This document shows positions 9,427 to 21,600 of a stretch of DNA of 64,000 bases, piece by piece. The notes under the pieces were generated by a model that ran no database searches, was not told the DNA's origin, and saw only the letters and a list, made by a program, of their open reading frames with translations. Position 1 is the first letter of the stretch. Each line of letters begins with the position of its first letter. Position numbers and translations under genes: made by a program. The stretch is from Desmodus rotundus. Its lineage: Eukaryota > Chordata > Mammalia > Chiroptera > Phyllostomidae. The stretch spans positions 178,746,056-178,810,055 of the forward strand of contig NC_071389.1 of the NCBI RefSeq assembly GCF_022682495.2. Reading direction: 5' to 3'.

Positions 9427-11278
9427 AGATGGCGGCGTAGGTAGACACACTGCGCCTCCTTGCACAACCAGAACTGACAGAGAATCCAACAGCAAGGGGG
9501 ACCAACACCAAGGAAATAGAAAATAAACATTCATCCAGACTGGTAGGAGGGGCGGAGACGGGCACCGGGGTGGAGAGGACTCGCGTGGCTGTGGCGGGAC
9601 TGAGACTGGCGGAGTGTGGGACAAATGGCGCAGGCAGTCTGAGCACTAGCAGACCCTGCGGCCCCACATTGGCACAGATAAACCGAGAGGGCCGGACTCA
9701 GAGTGGCGGAGAACGGGGCAGGCTGAGCAGGGGGTAGCACCCTGCGACCCCACATTCGAACAGAGATAAACCGGGCGAACTGTGGGGAGCGAAGCAGACC
9801 GCGCAATCCAGGGCTCCAGCTTGGGGAAATAAAGCCTCAAACCTCTGATTGAAAACGCCCGTGGGGGTTGGGGCGGCAGCAGGAGGGACTCCCAGCCTCA
9901 CAGGAGAGGTTGTTGGAGAGACCCACAGGGGCCTGGAGTGTGCACAGGCCCACTTACTCGGGAACCAGCACCAGAGTGGCCCAGTTTGATTGTGGGTAGC
10001 AGAGTGGAGGATTGGAAACCGGAGGAGAGTGGGGCGGGCGCCATTGCTCCCACTCGGCCCCGCCCCCACGTACAGCGTCACAGCGCAGCGACCAGCGTTA
10101 CCCCGCCCTGGTGAACACCTAAGGCTCCGCCCCTTAAAGTAACAGATGCGCCAAGACAAAAAAAAAAAAATGGCCCAAATGACAGAACACTTCAAAGCTC
10201 CAGAAAAAATACAACTAAGCGAGGAAGAGATAGCCAACCTATCGGATGCACAGTTCAAAGCACTGGTTATCAATATGCTCACAGACTTGGTTGAATCTAT
10301 TCGAAAAACAGATGAAAAAATGAAGCCTATGCTAAGAGAAACAAAGGAAAATGTACAGGGAACCAATAGTGATGAGAAGGAAACTGGGACTCAAATCAAT
10401 GGTGTGGACCAGAAGAAAGAAACAAACATCCAAACAGAAAAGAATGAAGAAACAAGAACTTGGAAAAATGAGGAGAGGCTTAGGAACCTCCCAGACGCCT
10501 TGAAACGTTCCCACATCCGAATTATAGGGGTGCCAGAAGGAGAAGAGGAAGAACAAAAAATTGAAAACTTATTTGAACAAATAATGAAGGAGAACTTCCC
10601 TAATCTGGCAAAGGAAATAGACTTCCGGGAAGTCCAGGAAGCTCAGAGAGTCCCAAAGAAGCTGGACCCAAGGAGGAACACACCAAGGCACATCATAATT
10701 ACATTACCCAAGATTAAACGCAAGGACCTACATCCAAGATTACTGTATCCAGCAAAGCTATCATTTAGAATGGAAGGGAAGATAAAGTGCTTCTCAGATA
10801 AGGTCAAGTTAAAGAAGCTCATCATCACCAAGCCCTTATTATATGAAATGTTAAAGGGAGTTACCTAAGAAAAAGAAGATCAAAAATAGGAACAGTAAAA
10901 ATGACAGCAAACCCACAGTTATTAACGACCACACATAAAACAAAAACAAGAGCAAACTAGGCAAACAACTAGAACATGAGGGTTGCCAATAGGGGAGTGG
11001 GAGGGGGAGAGGGGGGTAAAGGTACAGAGAATAAGTAGCATAGATGATAGGTGGAAAATAGACAGGGGGAGGGTAAAAATAGTGTAGGAAATGTAGAAGC
11101 CAAAGAACTTATAAGTATGACCTATGGACATGAACTATAGGGGGGGAATGTGGGAGGGAGGGGGGTGGGCAGGATGGAATGGAGTGGGGGGGGAAATGGG
11201 ACAACTGTAATAGCATAATCAATAAATATATTAAAAAAATAAAAAAAAAAAAAAGAAAAAAAAAAAAAGAAAAAAAAA
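9427..11278 (+). mobile_element. HAL1 retrotransposon, copy 2, near-complete with 16-bp target duplications
   Basis: The insertion is exact: AAAAAAATCTTGTTCC at 9411-9426 and again at 11279-11294, filling a break in an older L1. It has a GC-rich leader (agatggcggcgtaggtagac), a single ORF1 (10146-10868), a short 3' UTR with AATAAA-type sequence near 11221, and an A-rich tail (about 11233-11278). ORF2 is absent. It lies about 1.3 kb downstream of the CLEC12A poly(A) signal. The clean duplications, open ORF1 and intact A tail suggest a fairly recent insertion. Confidence 0.85.
10146..10868 (+). CDS. HAL1-encoded L1 ORF1p-like protein, internally deleted (240 codons)
   Basis: L1 ORF1p is the RNA-binding chaperone of L1 ribonucleoprotein: an N-terminal coiled coil, an RRM and a C-terminal domain. 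Here an open frame starts at the first ATG after the leader. It shows a K/E-rich coiled-coil region (residues about 10-110), the conserved RIIGVPEGEEEE block (about 122-133) and ENFPNLAKEI. It then reaches RHIIITLPKIK (about 182-192) and jumps directly to KDLHPRLLYPAKLSFRMEG (about 194-212) and the C-terminus. Copy 1 retains a segment after RHIIIKLSKIK (DKERILKAA onward) that this copy lacks; the loss keeps the frame and is roughly 50-60 residues. Normal L1 ORF1p is about 330-340 residues. This is a mobile-element protein, not a host gene. Confidence 0.75.
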   Translation: MRQDKKKKMAQMTEHFKAPEKIQLSEEEIANLSDAQFKALVINMLTDLVESIRKTDEKMKPMLRETKENVQGTNSDEKETGTQINGVDQKKETNIQTEKNEETRTWKNEERLRNLPDALKRSHIRIIGVPEGEEEEQKIENLFEQIMKENFPNLAKEIDFREVQEAQRVPKKLDPRRNTPRHIIITLPKIKRKDLHPRLLYPAKLSFRMEGKIKCFSDKVKLKKLIITKPLLYEMLKGVT

Positions 11279-11294
11279 AAAAAAATCTTGTTCC

Positions 11295-12290
11295 CTTTCC
11301 ATTTAGTTGATGTTTTCTTTAGCTGTGAAGAAGCTTTTTAGTTTGATGTAGCCCCTTTCTTAAACTTTTTCCTTTATATCCCTTGCCCTAGGGCAAGGGT
11401 GTCAAACTCATTTTCACGGGGTGGGGGGGGGGGGGCGGGCCACATCAGCCTCGAGATTGCCTTCAAAGGGCTGAATGTAATTTTAGGACTGTATAAATGT
11501 AACTACTTCTTAACTAGGGGCAAAGAACTCAGCGCTGCCACCTGGTAGAAGCCAGGTGCTGGGCGGGATAAAACAAGGCAGAGGGCTGGATTTGGCCTGA
11601 GAGCCTTGTGTTTGCCACTTGTGCCCTAGGGGACATGTTGGTGAAAATATTACTGTGTGGTATATCTGAGATTTTCCTGCCTATGTTATCCTCTAGGACT
11701 TTTATGGTGTCACGGCCTATATGGAAATCTTTTATCCAACTCGAGTTTATTCTGGTGTATGGTGTAAGTTGGTCGAGTTTCATTTTTTTGCATGTATTTA
11801 TCCAGATCTCCCAAAAATCATTTTTTGAAGAGGCTCTTTTTACTCTAGTTATGTCCCTGCCCCCTTTGTCAAACATTAACTGACCATGTTGACATGGGTT
11901 TATTTCTAGGCTCTCTATTCTGTTCCATTGGTCTATGTGTCTGTGCTTATGCCAGTAGCAAACCATTTTGATTAGGGGCCTTAAAATCAAAATAGTTTGA
12001 TATCAGGTATTGGGTTCCCTCCTACTTTGTTCTTCTTTCTCAAAATGGCTGAGGCTATCGTGGGTTGTTTGTGGTTCTGTATAAGTTTTTGAAATACTTT
12101 GTTCTATATCTGTGAAATATGTCATGGTATTTTGATAGAGATTGCACCGACTCTGTAGATTGCTTTGGAGAGTATTGGACAATTCCATTTTCTATCTTTC
12201 TTTTTTTCTCAAAATGTAAATCAGGCTGTATTACTAGAATAAACCCCAATTGATCATGATCTATGACACTTCTATATATTCCCAGATTGA
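11295..12290 (-). repeat. Old L1 ORF2 fragment (antisense), right part, interrupted by hAT
   Basis: It continues the L1 split by HAL1 copy 2. Recognisable antisense blocks are 'cctctaggacttttatggtgtcacg', 'ttgtcaaacattaactgaccatg', 'ttccattggtctatgtgtctg' and 'tatcaggtattgggttccctcc'. The same blocks occur in the younger L1 at 59.1-60.4 kb and, on the other strand, in the full-length L1 at about 24 kb. A hAT element occupies 11394-11623. Confidence 0.75.
11394..11623. mobile_element. Non-autonomous hAT DNA transposon, 230 bp, with 8-bp target duplication
   Basis: Perfect 8-bp duplications CCCTAGGG lie at 11386-11393 and 11624-11631. Terminal inverted repeats are CAAGGGTGTCAAAC at the left and GTTTGCCACTTGTG at the right (reverse complement CACAAGTGGCAAAC). 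The interior contains 'gggccacatcagcctcg' and 'gggctggatttggcctgagagcc', which I associate with bat non-autonomous hAT (nhAT) elements. It encodes nothing. A run of G at about 11421-11437 sits inside the left arm. Confidence 0.85.
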
Positions 12291-12546
12291 GTTTTTTTTC
12301 TGATTCTCCATAAGGTTGGTATTTACCTTGTTTATGTCTGGAAAATCAAGAAAAAAAGTACTTTCCTTTTCAGTATTCTCACCCAAATCACTGTGTTGGT
12401 GCTTAATATTATCTGACTATATCTAAATGATATGATTTCACTTTAGGTCTGACTTTAGGTTTCTTTTACTTAGAAACTGAGGAGAAAGAAGAAATTTGAC
12501 AATGTAAATTATTAGGCAAGAGGCAGAAATGTAGTTTCACAGCATC

Positions 12547-12552
12547 TTTATT
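12547..12552 (-). promoter_or_regulatory. CLEC12A: CLEC12A polyadenylation signal AATAAA
   Basis: Minus-strand AATAAA, 80 bases downstream of the CLEC12A stop codon, giving a short 3' UTR. It is the only canonical signal close to the stop. Confidence 0.7.
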
Positions 12553-12631
12553 CCATTTGTGTGGTCCCCAAGATGTACGCTGTTGAAAGCTGTGTTTACT
12601 TGAGGATGGTATCTAAGGCAAAATAATTACA

Positions 12632-15600
12632 CTAACTATACATCCTTCCATCGGGTTCTTCATTCATGAGTGTACTCTCAATCTTCACTGGATTAGCTAA
12701 CTTCTCACATACAGAATATTTTTTGTAAGTGCAGGAAACATAATGAACATACTTTATATTTATTATATATCCACAATATGTTCCATCACTTAAGTCACTT
12801 GTATTTCTTGTAAACCTGAAGAGAAAATACAGAATTACACTTGGCTAGTCAAACATTTGAAGCATATTAACACAAAAAATCTTTTCTAATATATCATTGC
12901 TCCTAGGCTCTGCATTGTCTAAGAAAAATTAATTATCATTCAGAATATCACGAGTGTCCTCGTTTTTATTGGCATATATAATGTCGAAGACTGCCTTGTT
13001 TTTCCCTTTCCCACATCTGCAATATTTGCTGTTCTTTCAAACACAATACCTCCCTTCCCTAATACCTAATATGATTTAGAATAATGCAATTCCATTAGAT
13101 CCTCTAGGGTAACTGGCTCAGTAGTAAATATTTGACACTGTCCTCCTCAAATGTTTTTCATAATTGCCAAAATCAGGAATTAACCTAATGTATGATACCT
13201 TAAGCTTCATATCATTTCCAAGTGACCTATCCCTCTAACTATGTTTTTAGAGATTCTACTCTGAAATTCTGAATTTTACCGGCCCCTTATCCAAGATTAT
13301 TGGTTAGGGATTATGCATTAAGGCAAACTTGTAAATTGAAAACATTATCATTTGGAAAAAATTAGTATTAATACTTGAGCTTATAAATAATGATTAGTCA
13401 TTAAGTAAGTTCATCAAATTGTCGAAAGTAAAGATTCCTATTTGAGGTGACATAATACAAAAGTCGCTGATCACAGCCCTTTTCAGAAACAAGCTCCAAA
13501 ATAACATTTAGAATGAAAAACAAAAGGGAATTATATGTGTATATATATGTGTAATTATATATTATATACAAATATAATGTGTTATATATACATACATTAT
13601 TATATAACTTTTATTTTTGTGTTATTTCTTTATAATTAGAAACATCTATTATATTTTTAGTCCATTCCAGATTATCTTCCCATTAGCTAAAATTAGAAAT
13701 AAACACATGGAAATTTTACTTTTTCAAAACAAGGTTCCATCTATACTCTCCTCTGACACACACACTACCTTTATCCTTAGGGCTTCACTGATGAGATATT
13801 TTAACTGCATATTCTTTCATCCTATGTTGTATTATCGTCTATTCTAGCCTATCATTGCAAACTGCCAAAGACAGAGCTGCCTTGTCTTTTTGATCCATAT
13901 TCCTTCACCTACTATTTTTATTGGAAGAAAAAAAGCAAAACAAAAAAGCAGTCAGAACTTCTGTGTGCTGTCTGGCCAAGGTGGTGAGTGTGCAGGAATC
14001 GCCGGGCTCAGAGCCAGTGTGGCAGCGCCGCAACACAAGCACCCTGAGTTCACTCCTGCTTCATGTGTCCTCACCCCACACACGTGTGTAAATTTGTGGG
14101 CAGTATGCAGCAGGTAACACTCTGGCTTCTTTCTTTAATCTAATCTGCTTCCCAGATTGAACGTATTGTAAACTGCAGATAAAATTTTGACATTATTTTT
14201 ATGTAAGTCTTGTTTTTTTCCCCACTACATGCCACACAAATACAACATGTAAATGCATTTATAGTCATATTTTAACATATTACACAACAAACCATGTTAT
14301 ACATAGCCTATCTGCAGTGCACACAATCAAGTGCACTTTACTCTCTTTATCAGAAGTGCTGGTGTAGCTCTAACATACCCATTCAAAAATGGCCATTTCA
14401 AGTGTCAGTTATAACACAAATTTCAAAGCTAGAATTTATTTTTTTGTTATTCTGACTGAAGCATTATCATGTTCTATCTTTTTTATCTGCAGATTTTTAC
14501 ATTTAGTTTGGTCATACTAACCACGGTGAAGTGACTAAGGGCAGCATCACTCTTTTGTTCATCTATGAATCCCAGCACTGAGCATCATTTTAAGTACATG
14601 CTTGAACCCAATGAACTGTGTTGGCTTCTATAGTGCTCTTAGATAAAAACACTATTTACAGAAATTCTCCCTTATTTGACTACTATAAATTTGTTAGTGG
14701 CTTGTCAAGATAATGAGAAGATAATTGTGACAACTTCTTGCATTATTAGATACATAAGAATACTTATGGAAAAGAATTCTTTACAGATGCAATTTTAATT
14801 GAAGCCAGTTTTAATAGTAATCCACAATGCTCCTGAGGAAAACTCCTTTACTCAGATCAACTAGAAACATTCAAGGAAAACTAAAGACTTACCAGTCAAA
14901 GGAGGTAAGTGACTCATCCAAGTTTTTGTAGTCTGTTTGACCTTTCCTGGGAGATAATCCTAGCCAATAGTTATATAACTCCTGGGACTTTATAAATTCC
15001 TACGGGAAATACAGATGGTTTATTAAAATCACCATCTCCCATTTCTGTATGTTAGCTCACAATAAATTCTTACAAATAACTCTCTTTCTTTAAAATTTTT
15101 ATTGTTATTCAATTACAGTTAAAAAGGCAAATAACTGTCTTAAGGTAACATTTTCTAATATTATAATACTGTTTTTCAATGTTGTTAAAGAAAATTGAGA
15201 CAGTGTTTTTAACTGTAAGACTTCCTCCAGCATTTTATGCATCAGTTACTGTAGAAGGATCTACCAATCCACACATAACCTTAATTTAGTGTCAACATCG
15301 TTCACAAACTTCAGAATTCAAATAGTGGGCAGTAAATATTCAGTCTGGGGCAAAGAGGCAGCTAATCACCTTCAACATATGCTAATAGAAACAGACAGTA
15401 GGAGAAAAACATAGCAAAATGAGATGAGAGTGGTTATAGAATAGAGTTTAAAAACAGTCCAGATCTGTGTAGCCATAATAACATTTTTTTGAGTAAATCA
15501 TTGCAAATGGATCATTTGAGGAAGAGCTATGGATTGATTTTTGCCCTTTTTATATAGAAGGCAAAGTTGCTTGTGTAAGGAAGCTGAGTTTTTTGAGAAA

Positions 15601-18600
15601 ATGAATTTTTGGCTTAAAAAATAAATATGATTATTATCTGAGAGACCAGAAATTCTGAGTAATAACTAAAACATGGATATACTAATTAGATATTAGAAAA
15701 ATAAATATATAAATAAATCTTCCAGAGAACTTACTTTTTCTTGGATTCAGGGACTCTGCAATATACCTGCCTTTATCATTCCATCTTAATTCTGCTTTTT
15801 ATATTTTACCCAAGCTATCTTCTTATTTTAGTATGTGCTGGCTTTCTCTCTTAGTTAAACAAATGCAAAATGGTGGAAATAAAGAATCTCCCCCTATGTA
15901 CATTTTATGGAATTGGTAAACCTCAGGAATAATTTCCAGATTTTCTGTTTTTAGATAAATGCTCATAAATTGTATTCTGCAAATTGATCCTTACATTTGG
16001 AAATGTTTACAGACCTGATTCTCGGTGCCCCATTACTACACATCTGCCCAGCCTCTCCGATTCCACTGATGCTAAAGTTCTAAGCTTACAGTTTTATATG
16101 CTGTCCCTTGGCTAGCTGAGATAAGTGTGCCAAGTCTCAGTCACTTCATGCCCCAACTGGAATAAGCCAGAATCATGTCTATATTAATACATATCTTCCC
16201 CAACATGCACCACTCCTCCTTATTCTATCTCGAGAAAAGTGACTTCCTTCATCCCAAGCAGAGATCCATAAAAACCTTACCAATGTACTTTTGTTCTTAA
16301 TCTTCAACAGGCTGGCGTTGTGAGCAGAACATGTCATGTCACTATTTTGCCACGTGTCATAATTCTTAAATAGTTTATAGCAGCTGTCCTCATGCCACAT
16401 CCATTCTTTTGGACAAGGTTTGCATTTATGCTCTGGAAGAAGAATGTCGTTTCATTTGGTGTGTGTTGATAGTCTTCATTATTCTCATTATTCTCATTGT
16501 CCTCTACGTTAAGTTAACCAAATTTACTTGTCTTTCTACTTCTTACAACAAAGAAAAAGAAAATGCATCTTATATTTTAAGCCCCTATATATCACCACAA
16601 TGTGTCTAAAACATGTTGGGTTGACCAAAAAGTCCATTTAGTTTTTTCCATAAAATAAAAGACACATTTTTTCATTTTCACCAATAACTTTATTGATTTG
16701 GATATTTTGCATATGTCAGCTATCTCCCATTTTTGGCTTCTAGTGGGTAGAGTCCAGGGGTGCTGTTAAACATCTTCCAATGTTTAAGACAGCCCCACAG
16801 CAAAGAATTATTTGGCAAAAATTTCAATAGTACCAAGAAACTTTGCAAACCACTTTTGACGTGTTTGATCAGTCACAGCACCTTCTCCACACACTGCACA
16901 CCTTTCTTTACATTTTAACCTTTCTTGAAATAATAAAGCATAATACACTGACAATGTTGCATATTCTTTTATCTTCAATATTAAAATGACTGCACAAATA
17001 TACCAATTTAGATAAGTTTTATTTTAAAATGCATGCTAATATGACAGTTTTTACAATCTAACAAAGTTGTTCGAATGAAGTTAAAGACAACTAAGCACCA
17101 CTAGAGCCATAGTATGGGGAAAAAAACTAAATGAACTTTTTGGCCAACCTAATAATTTGAACAACACATTTCAAATTAAACACTTGGATTCCAGTATATT
17201 TTCCCACCTCAGGATCCCTGGATGATGATTAATTCAGTTCTCTTTTTGTCATTCTTTAAAATTACTACATAGTAATAAAGGCTCATCACAAGAAACATTG
17301 GGTGGTGAGAATCAACCCCACAAACATCAATCCTGCCTTCTCCAGCTATTCCATTTCTAGCTCTGACTTGTTCAACATTTGGGTGGCTTTGCAAGGGCAC
17401 AAAGAACATACTTTAGTTATTACGGCAATAGACAGTGTTAGAGATATTAAAAGGCAAATGTCTTCCAATTCCAAGGGTAAGGCTTAACTTTATTTTCTCT
17501 TGACTCTCATTAAAAATTCACTGAGGTAAGTAAAAGGGGAAAGGTGGGGCAACTCTTAATTGAACAATGATAAGATAAAATAAAATAAATAAACAAAAGT
17601 GAAAAATTCACTGAAATTTAGGGCACCTATAAAAAGATATCCTTTTCTCTCCAACATCTGTTGACCTCAGTACCCCCCCAAAATCTAGTGAATGTCAGAT
17701 TAGAGAAACTGTACATTGTTTAATGTCTCATTAAGTTATTGCCATCCCCTGTAATTTTGGGGCCTATGTTATTATTACTTTTTCTGTTTTTCTTCTAACT
17801 GCATAGAAATATCAATTCCTCTGTCAACTATATTTAATTCCTTTTCCCCAAAAATGACTTCCTAGGAAAAATTGATTCTCACATGACACCTAGGTTTAGA
17901 TCATTGTCTAATAAATAATGCAGAGATGAATATAGGATTACCTGGTTCTTTTCTATATAACTCATAACATAATTTGGTGGCCAGTTCTTGCAGTGTGATA
18001 GAGATGTTTCTGATCTTCTTGAAAATATCCATATTATACATCAGTTGTAGAGAAACATTTCTCTGAAGTTCTTCTTTGAAATTTTGTAGTTTTTTAAATT
18101 TTCCCATTTCTCTCTTTGAAGTTAGGTGAACTCCAGATCAGAAAAAGAAAATGATTTTAAAAATTTAATCCCTTAGTAGAACCATAGCCTCCTTTTTGCT
18201 GAAATAACATTAAGAATATTAGGAGGATCCAAGATGGTGGAGGAGTGAGTGGAAGTTACACTAACCTCCTCCCAGGACCAATCTGGAATTACAACAAAAT
18301 TATGGAGAAATCATCCAGAATAAACAACTGAACAATTGTGGGAGAGAAGCCTTCTAACCACGGACAGACAGAAGAAAGAGCTTCAACACAACGTGACTGG
18401 TAAAGATTGTGGATGAGATGCGAAAGGGCTGGCTGGGCCCTCATGAGTGGCAGCTGAAGTACTGGAGGGATATCTCAGCAGCTGGGGAGGTCCCCCTGAG
18501 AAGTGCAGGGTCTAAACCCCAAGCTGTGCTCCCTAGTTTACGTCACCAGAGCCTGAAAAGTATACAGATAACATCCAGCTGCAAAAAGCCGCAGGGTTTC

Positions 18601-21600
18601 TCTCCACCAGAGATGGACAGCTGGAGAAGCAGAGAGGCATTTAAAGGGCCAATGCATAAATTTTTCACATGTATCCGCTTACCCTGGGCTCTGGCAAACA
18701 AGGGGGGATGCAGAGTGGACTAGAGATGCTTGAGGAGAGACTGGGGATGGTAGCTTTGGGGAGAGAACTGAGAGAGGAGCCACTGGGATCCCAGTGCTGC
18801 GCCATCCCCCAGACTGCAGGAGCCATCTTGCTCGGGCAGACCACACCCCTCTGAGTGGCATCAGCATGAGGGGAAGCAATAGCCCTGCCCGAAAGGAGAT
18901 ACTCTGCCCCACCCTGTGGTGCTTAAGCCTGACTACTGAGTGGAGAATGACTACATTAACAACTGAAGGAGTCAACCACAGAGGGTAGATCTCTGGTAGT
19001 CCTGAACAGGCTGCCAAAGGCCAGACTGGGACACCATCTGACATTACCAGAGGTGGATCCAGAAAGAAAAAACAATGTTAAATACTAGATGCTACTGAGA
19101 TTAATTCTACTATGGTTTTCTCCATAATGTGCAACATTTTCCTTCCTGCATAGTTTAACATTCATTTGTTGTCCCTCAAGGGTGTGCATATTAAGTCACT
19201 AGATTTTATATTATAGTTTATTCCAATTCTTATATTTTGCTCCTCTCTTCTCTAACCCCATTTTACCTTCTCCTTTCCTCTTATTATTTTCATTTTAAAT
19301 TTTGTTTTCTCTCTTGCTATAGCTTGTTTCCATTCTTCACTCTTACTATTTATTTCTGTCCTGTCCAGTCTCCCCAAATCAGTTGTCTTGTAAATGGTCA
19401 TCTCACAGTCTTTCTCCTGCTCTTAAAATACCCACTTTCTCTCTCCACCTTTAGCAATCTTTGCTCATTGTTTGTGGATAAGGTAGTTGTTGTTGCATTT
19501 TTTCAATTTTATCTCTGGATCTTCACCATCCTTGTATTTCAGATCTCAAATTTTATCATTCCTCTCTCCTCCTCTATTCTGCCTTCATCCAGCCCATTCT
19601 TTTTTTCATCTGGAGGTTTAATTTTTCTCTGTCTTAGACTGGTTTTGATTTCTCACTCTTAGTATTCCTTCTTCTATCATCTCAAAATCACTTCCCTTTC
19701 CTCTAGCCATCTCTTAAACAATTTTTCTTTCTTTTTTCCCTCTTATTCCCATCCCACCTACATTAATCTTAGCTCATTTGTCGTTGGTAAGTGCTGTGGT
19801 GGATCTTTTTCTCCAATTTGTTTCCTATTTTTTATTATTTATTTACTTTTTTCCTTTTTATTTCTCTCTCTTTATTTTTTATTTTCTGTTTAAACCTAAT
19901 ACTGTACACTTCCCTTCTCCCCAACTTCATTCTGCCTTCTTCATTCCCTTTTTTATTTATAGCATAAATTTTACTTTCTCTCTTTTCATTGCTTCAATTC
20001 CCTACCCTTATTAGTGCACCTCCCTCTACCCTCTCAAACTCATTTTTTTTCAGTTAGTCATCTTATATTTGCTTCTCCTTTATTATTATAGTCTTAATCT
20101 CTTTACACCCTTATTAATACTATGTCATTTGCTCTTGGTAGTGCAGTTGTGGGTGGGGGTTATTTTTGCAGGTATGGGTTTGTTTCCTGGGCTGTGTGGT
20201 TTTGTTCTGGCAGTACCAACACAACAGCATACAAGACATGGTGGGTGGAATGACCCTCAGTCAGCCAGCTGGAGGGGAAGAGCCAAAAAAGAATGACCCA
20301 ACAACAATCAAAACCCAATTACAAACAGAGAGCTAACATAAACAACATAAAGAACATTCCAAGATCATCAAGTTCAGGAGATTGAAGAGACTGCACCACT
20401 GACTCCCACAGGTCTCTTACCATAGCAGTTTAAACCACAAAGACAAGGAGTCAAAGCAGATCAATTTGAGAAGCAGAAACATCAAGAAGAGTCTCCCCTA
20501 AAATGGGGAACAAAGAAACAACCCCTAATTGAAAGGAAAGGAGGAATCCCCAAAAAGTTGCTAAATGAAGTGGAAGCAAGTAAACTATCAAATATTGAGT
20601 TCAAAACAATGATTATAAAGAAGCTCAATGAGATCAGTGACAATTACAAAGAGCTACAGGAAAGCTACAAGGAACTTACTGTGAACTACATCTGCATAAA
20701 AAAGGACATAGAAACTATCAGTAAGAGCCAGGAGGGAGTGAAGAATACAATTTCTGAATTGAAGAACACAGTAGAGGGAATTAAAAGCAGGCTAGATGAA
20801 GCAAAGGATCAAAAGAGAGATCCTTTTTTATACCTTGGAGGACAAGGTATAAAAAAATTCCCAGAAAGAGCAAGAAAGGATAAAAGACTCAAAAAGAATA
20901 AAGAAGGGTTAAGAAAGCTCCAGGATAACATGAAATATAATAATATCCATATAATAGGGATACCAGAAGGAGAAGGAGAGGAGCAAGGGGTAGAAAACTT
21001 GTTTCAAAAGGTAATGACAGAAAACTTCCTTAACTTGATGAGAGAAAAAAGTCATAAAAGTCCAGGAAACACAGAACATCCCAAACCAGATGAACCAAAG
21101 AGGCCCAGTCCAAGACACATCATAATTAAAATTGCAAAATTCAAAGACAAAGAGAGAATCTTTGTCAAAGAGAGACAAAGGCAGCAAGGAGAAACAGGAA
21201 GTAACATACAAGGAATCTCCCATAAGAATATGAGCTGATTTTTCAATGGAAACACTACAAGCCAGAACGGAATGGCAAGAAATATTATAAGTAATGAAAA
21301 GCAAAGGCCTGCAACCAAGACTCCTCTACCCAAAAAGGCTCTCAGTTAAAATGGAAGGCGAATTAAAGAGTTTCCCAGACAAGAGAAGGCTAAAGGAGCA
21401 CATCCCCACCAAACCAGCATTGCAGAACATGCTGAAGGGACTGCTTTAAGAAGATGAAGAAGATGAGTGTGAGAGTGGGGCGCACAGCTACAAAGGGGGA
21501 AAATTGCAATTAATAAGTGCCTATCAATAATAACCTTAAATGTGAATGGATTAAATGTTCTGATCAAAAGACAGAGGGCAGCTGAACGGGTAAGAAAACA

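Noticed and set aside
9389..10366. Minus-strand open frames up to 222 codons
   Set aside because: They run antisense through the GC-rich HAL1 leader and ORF1; no domain.
19237..20014. Hydrophobic open frames of 141 and 78 codons resembling membrane proteins
   Set aside because: They come from the pyrimidine-rich stretch of the L1; Phe/Leu/Ser richness is a composition effect.
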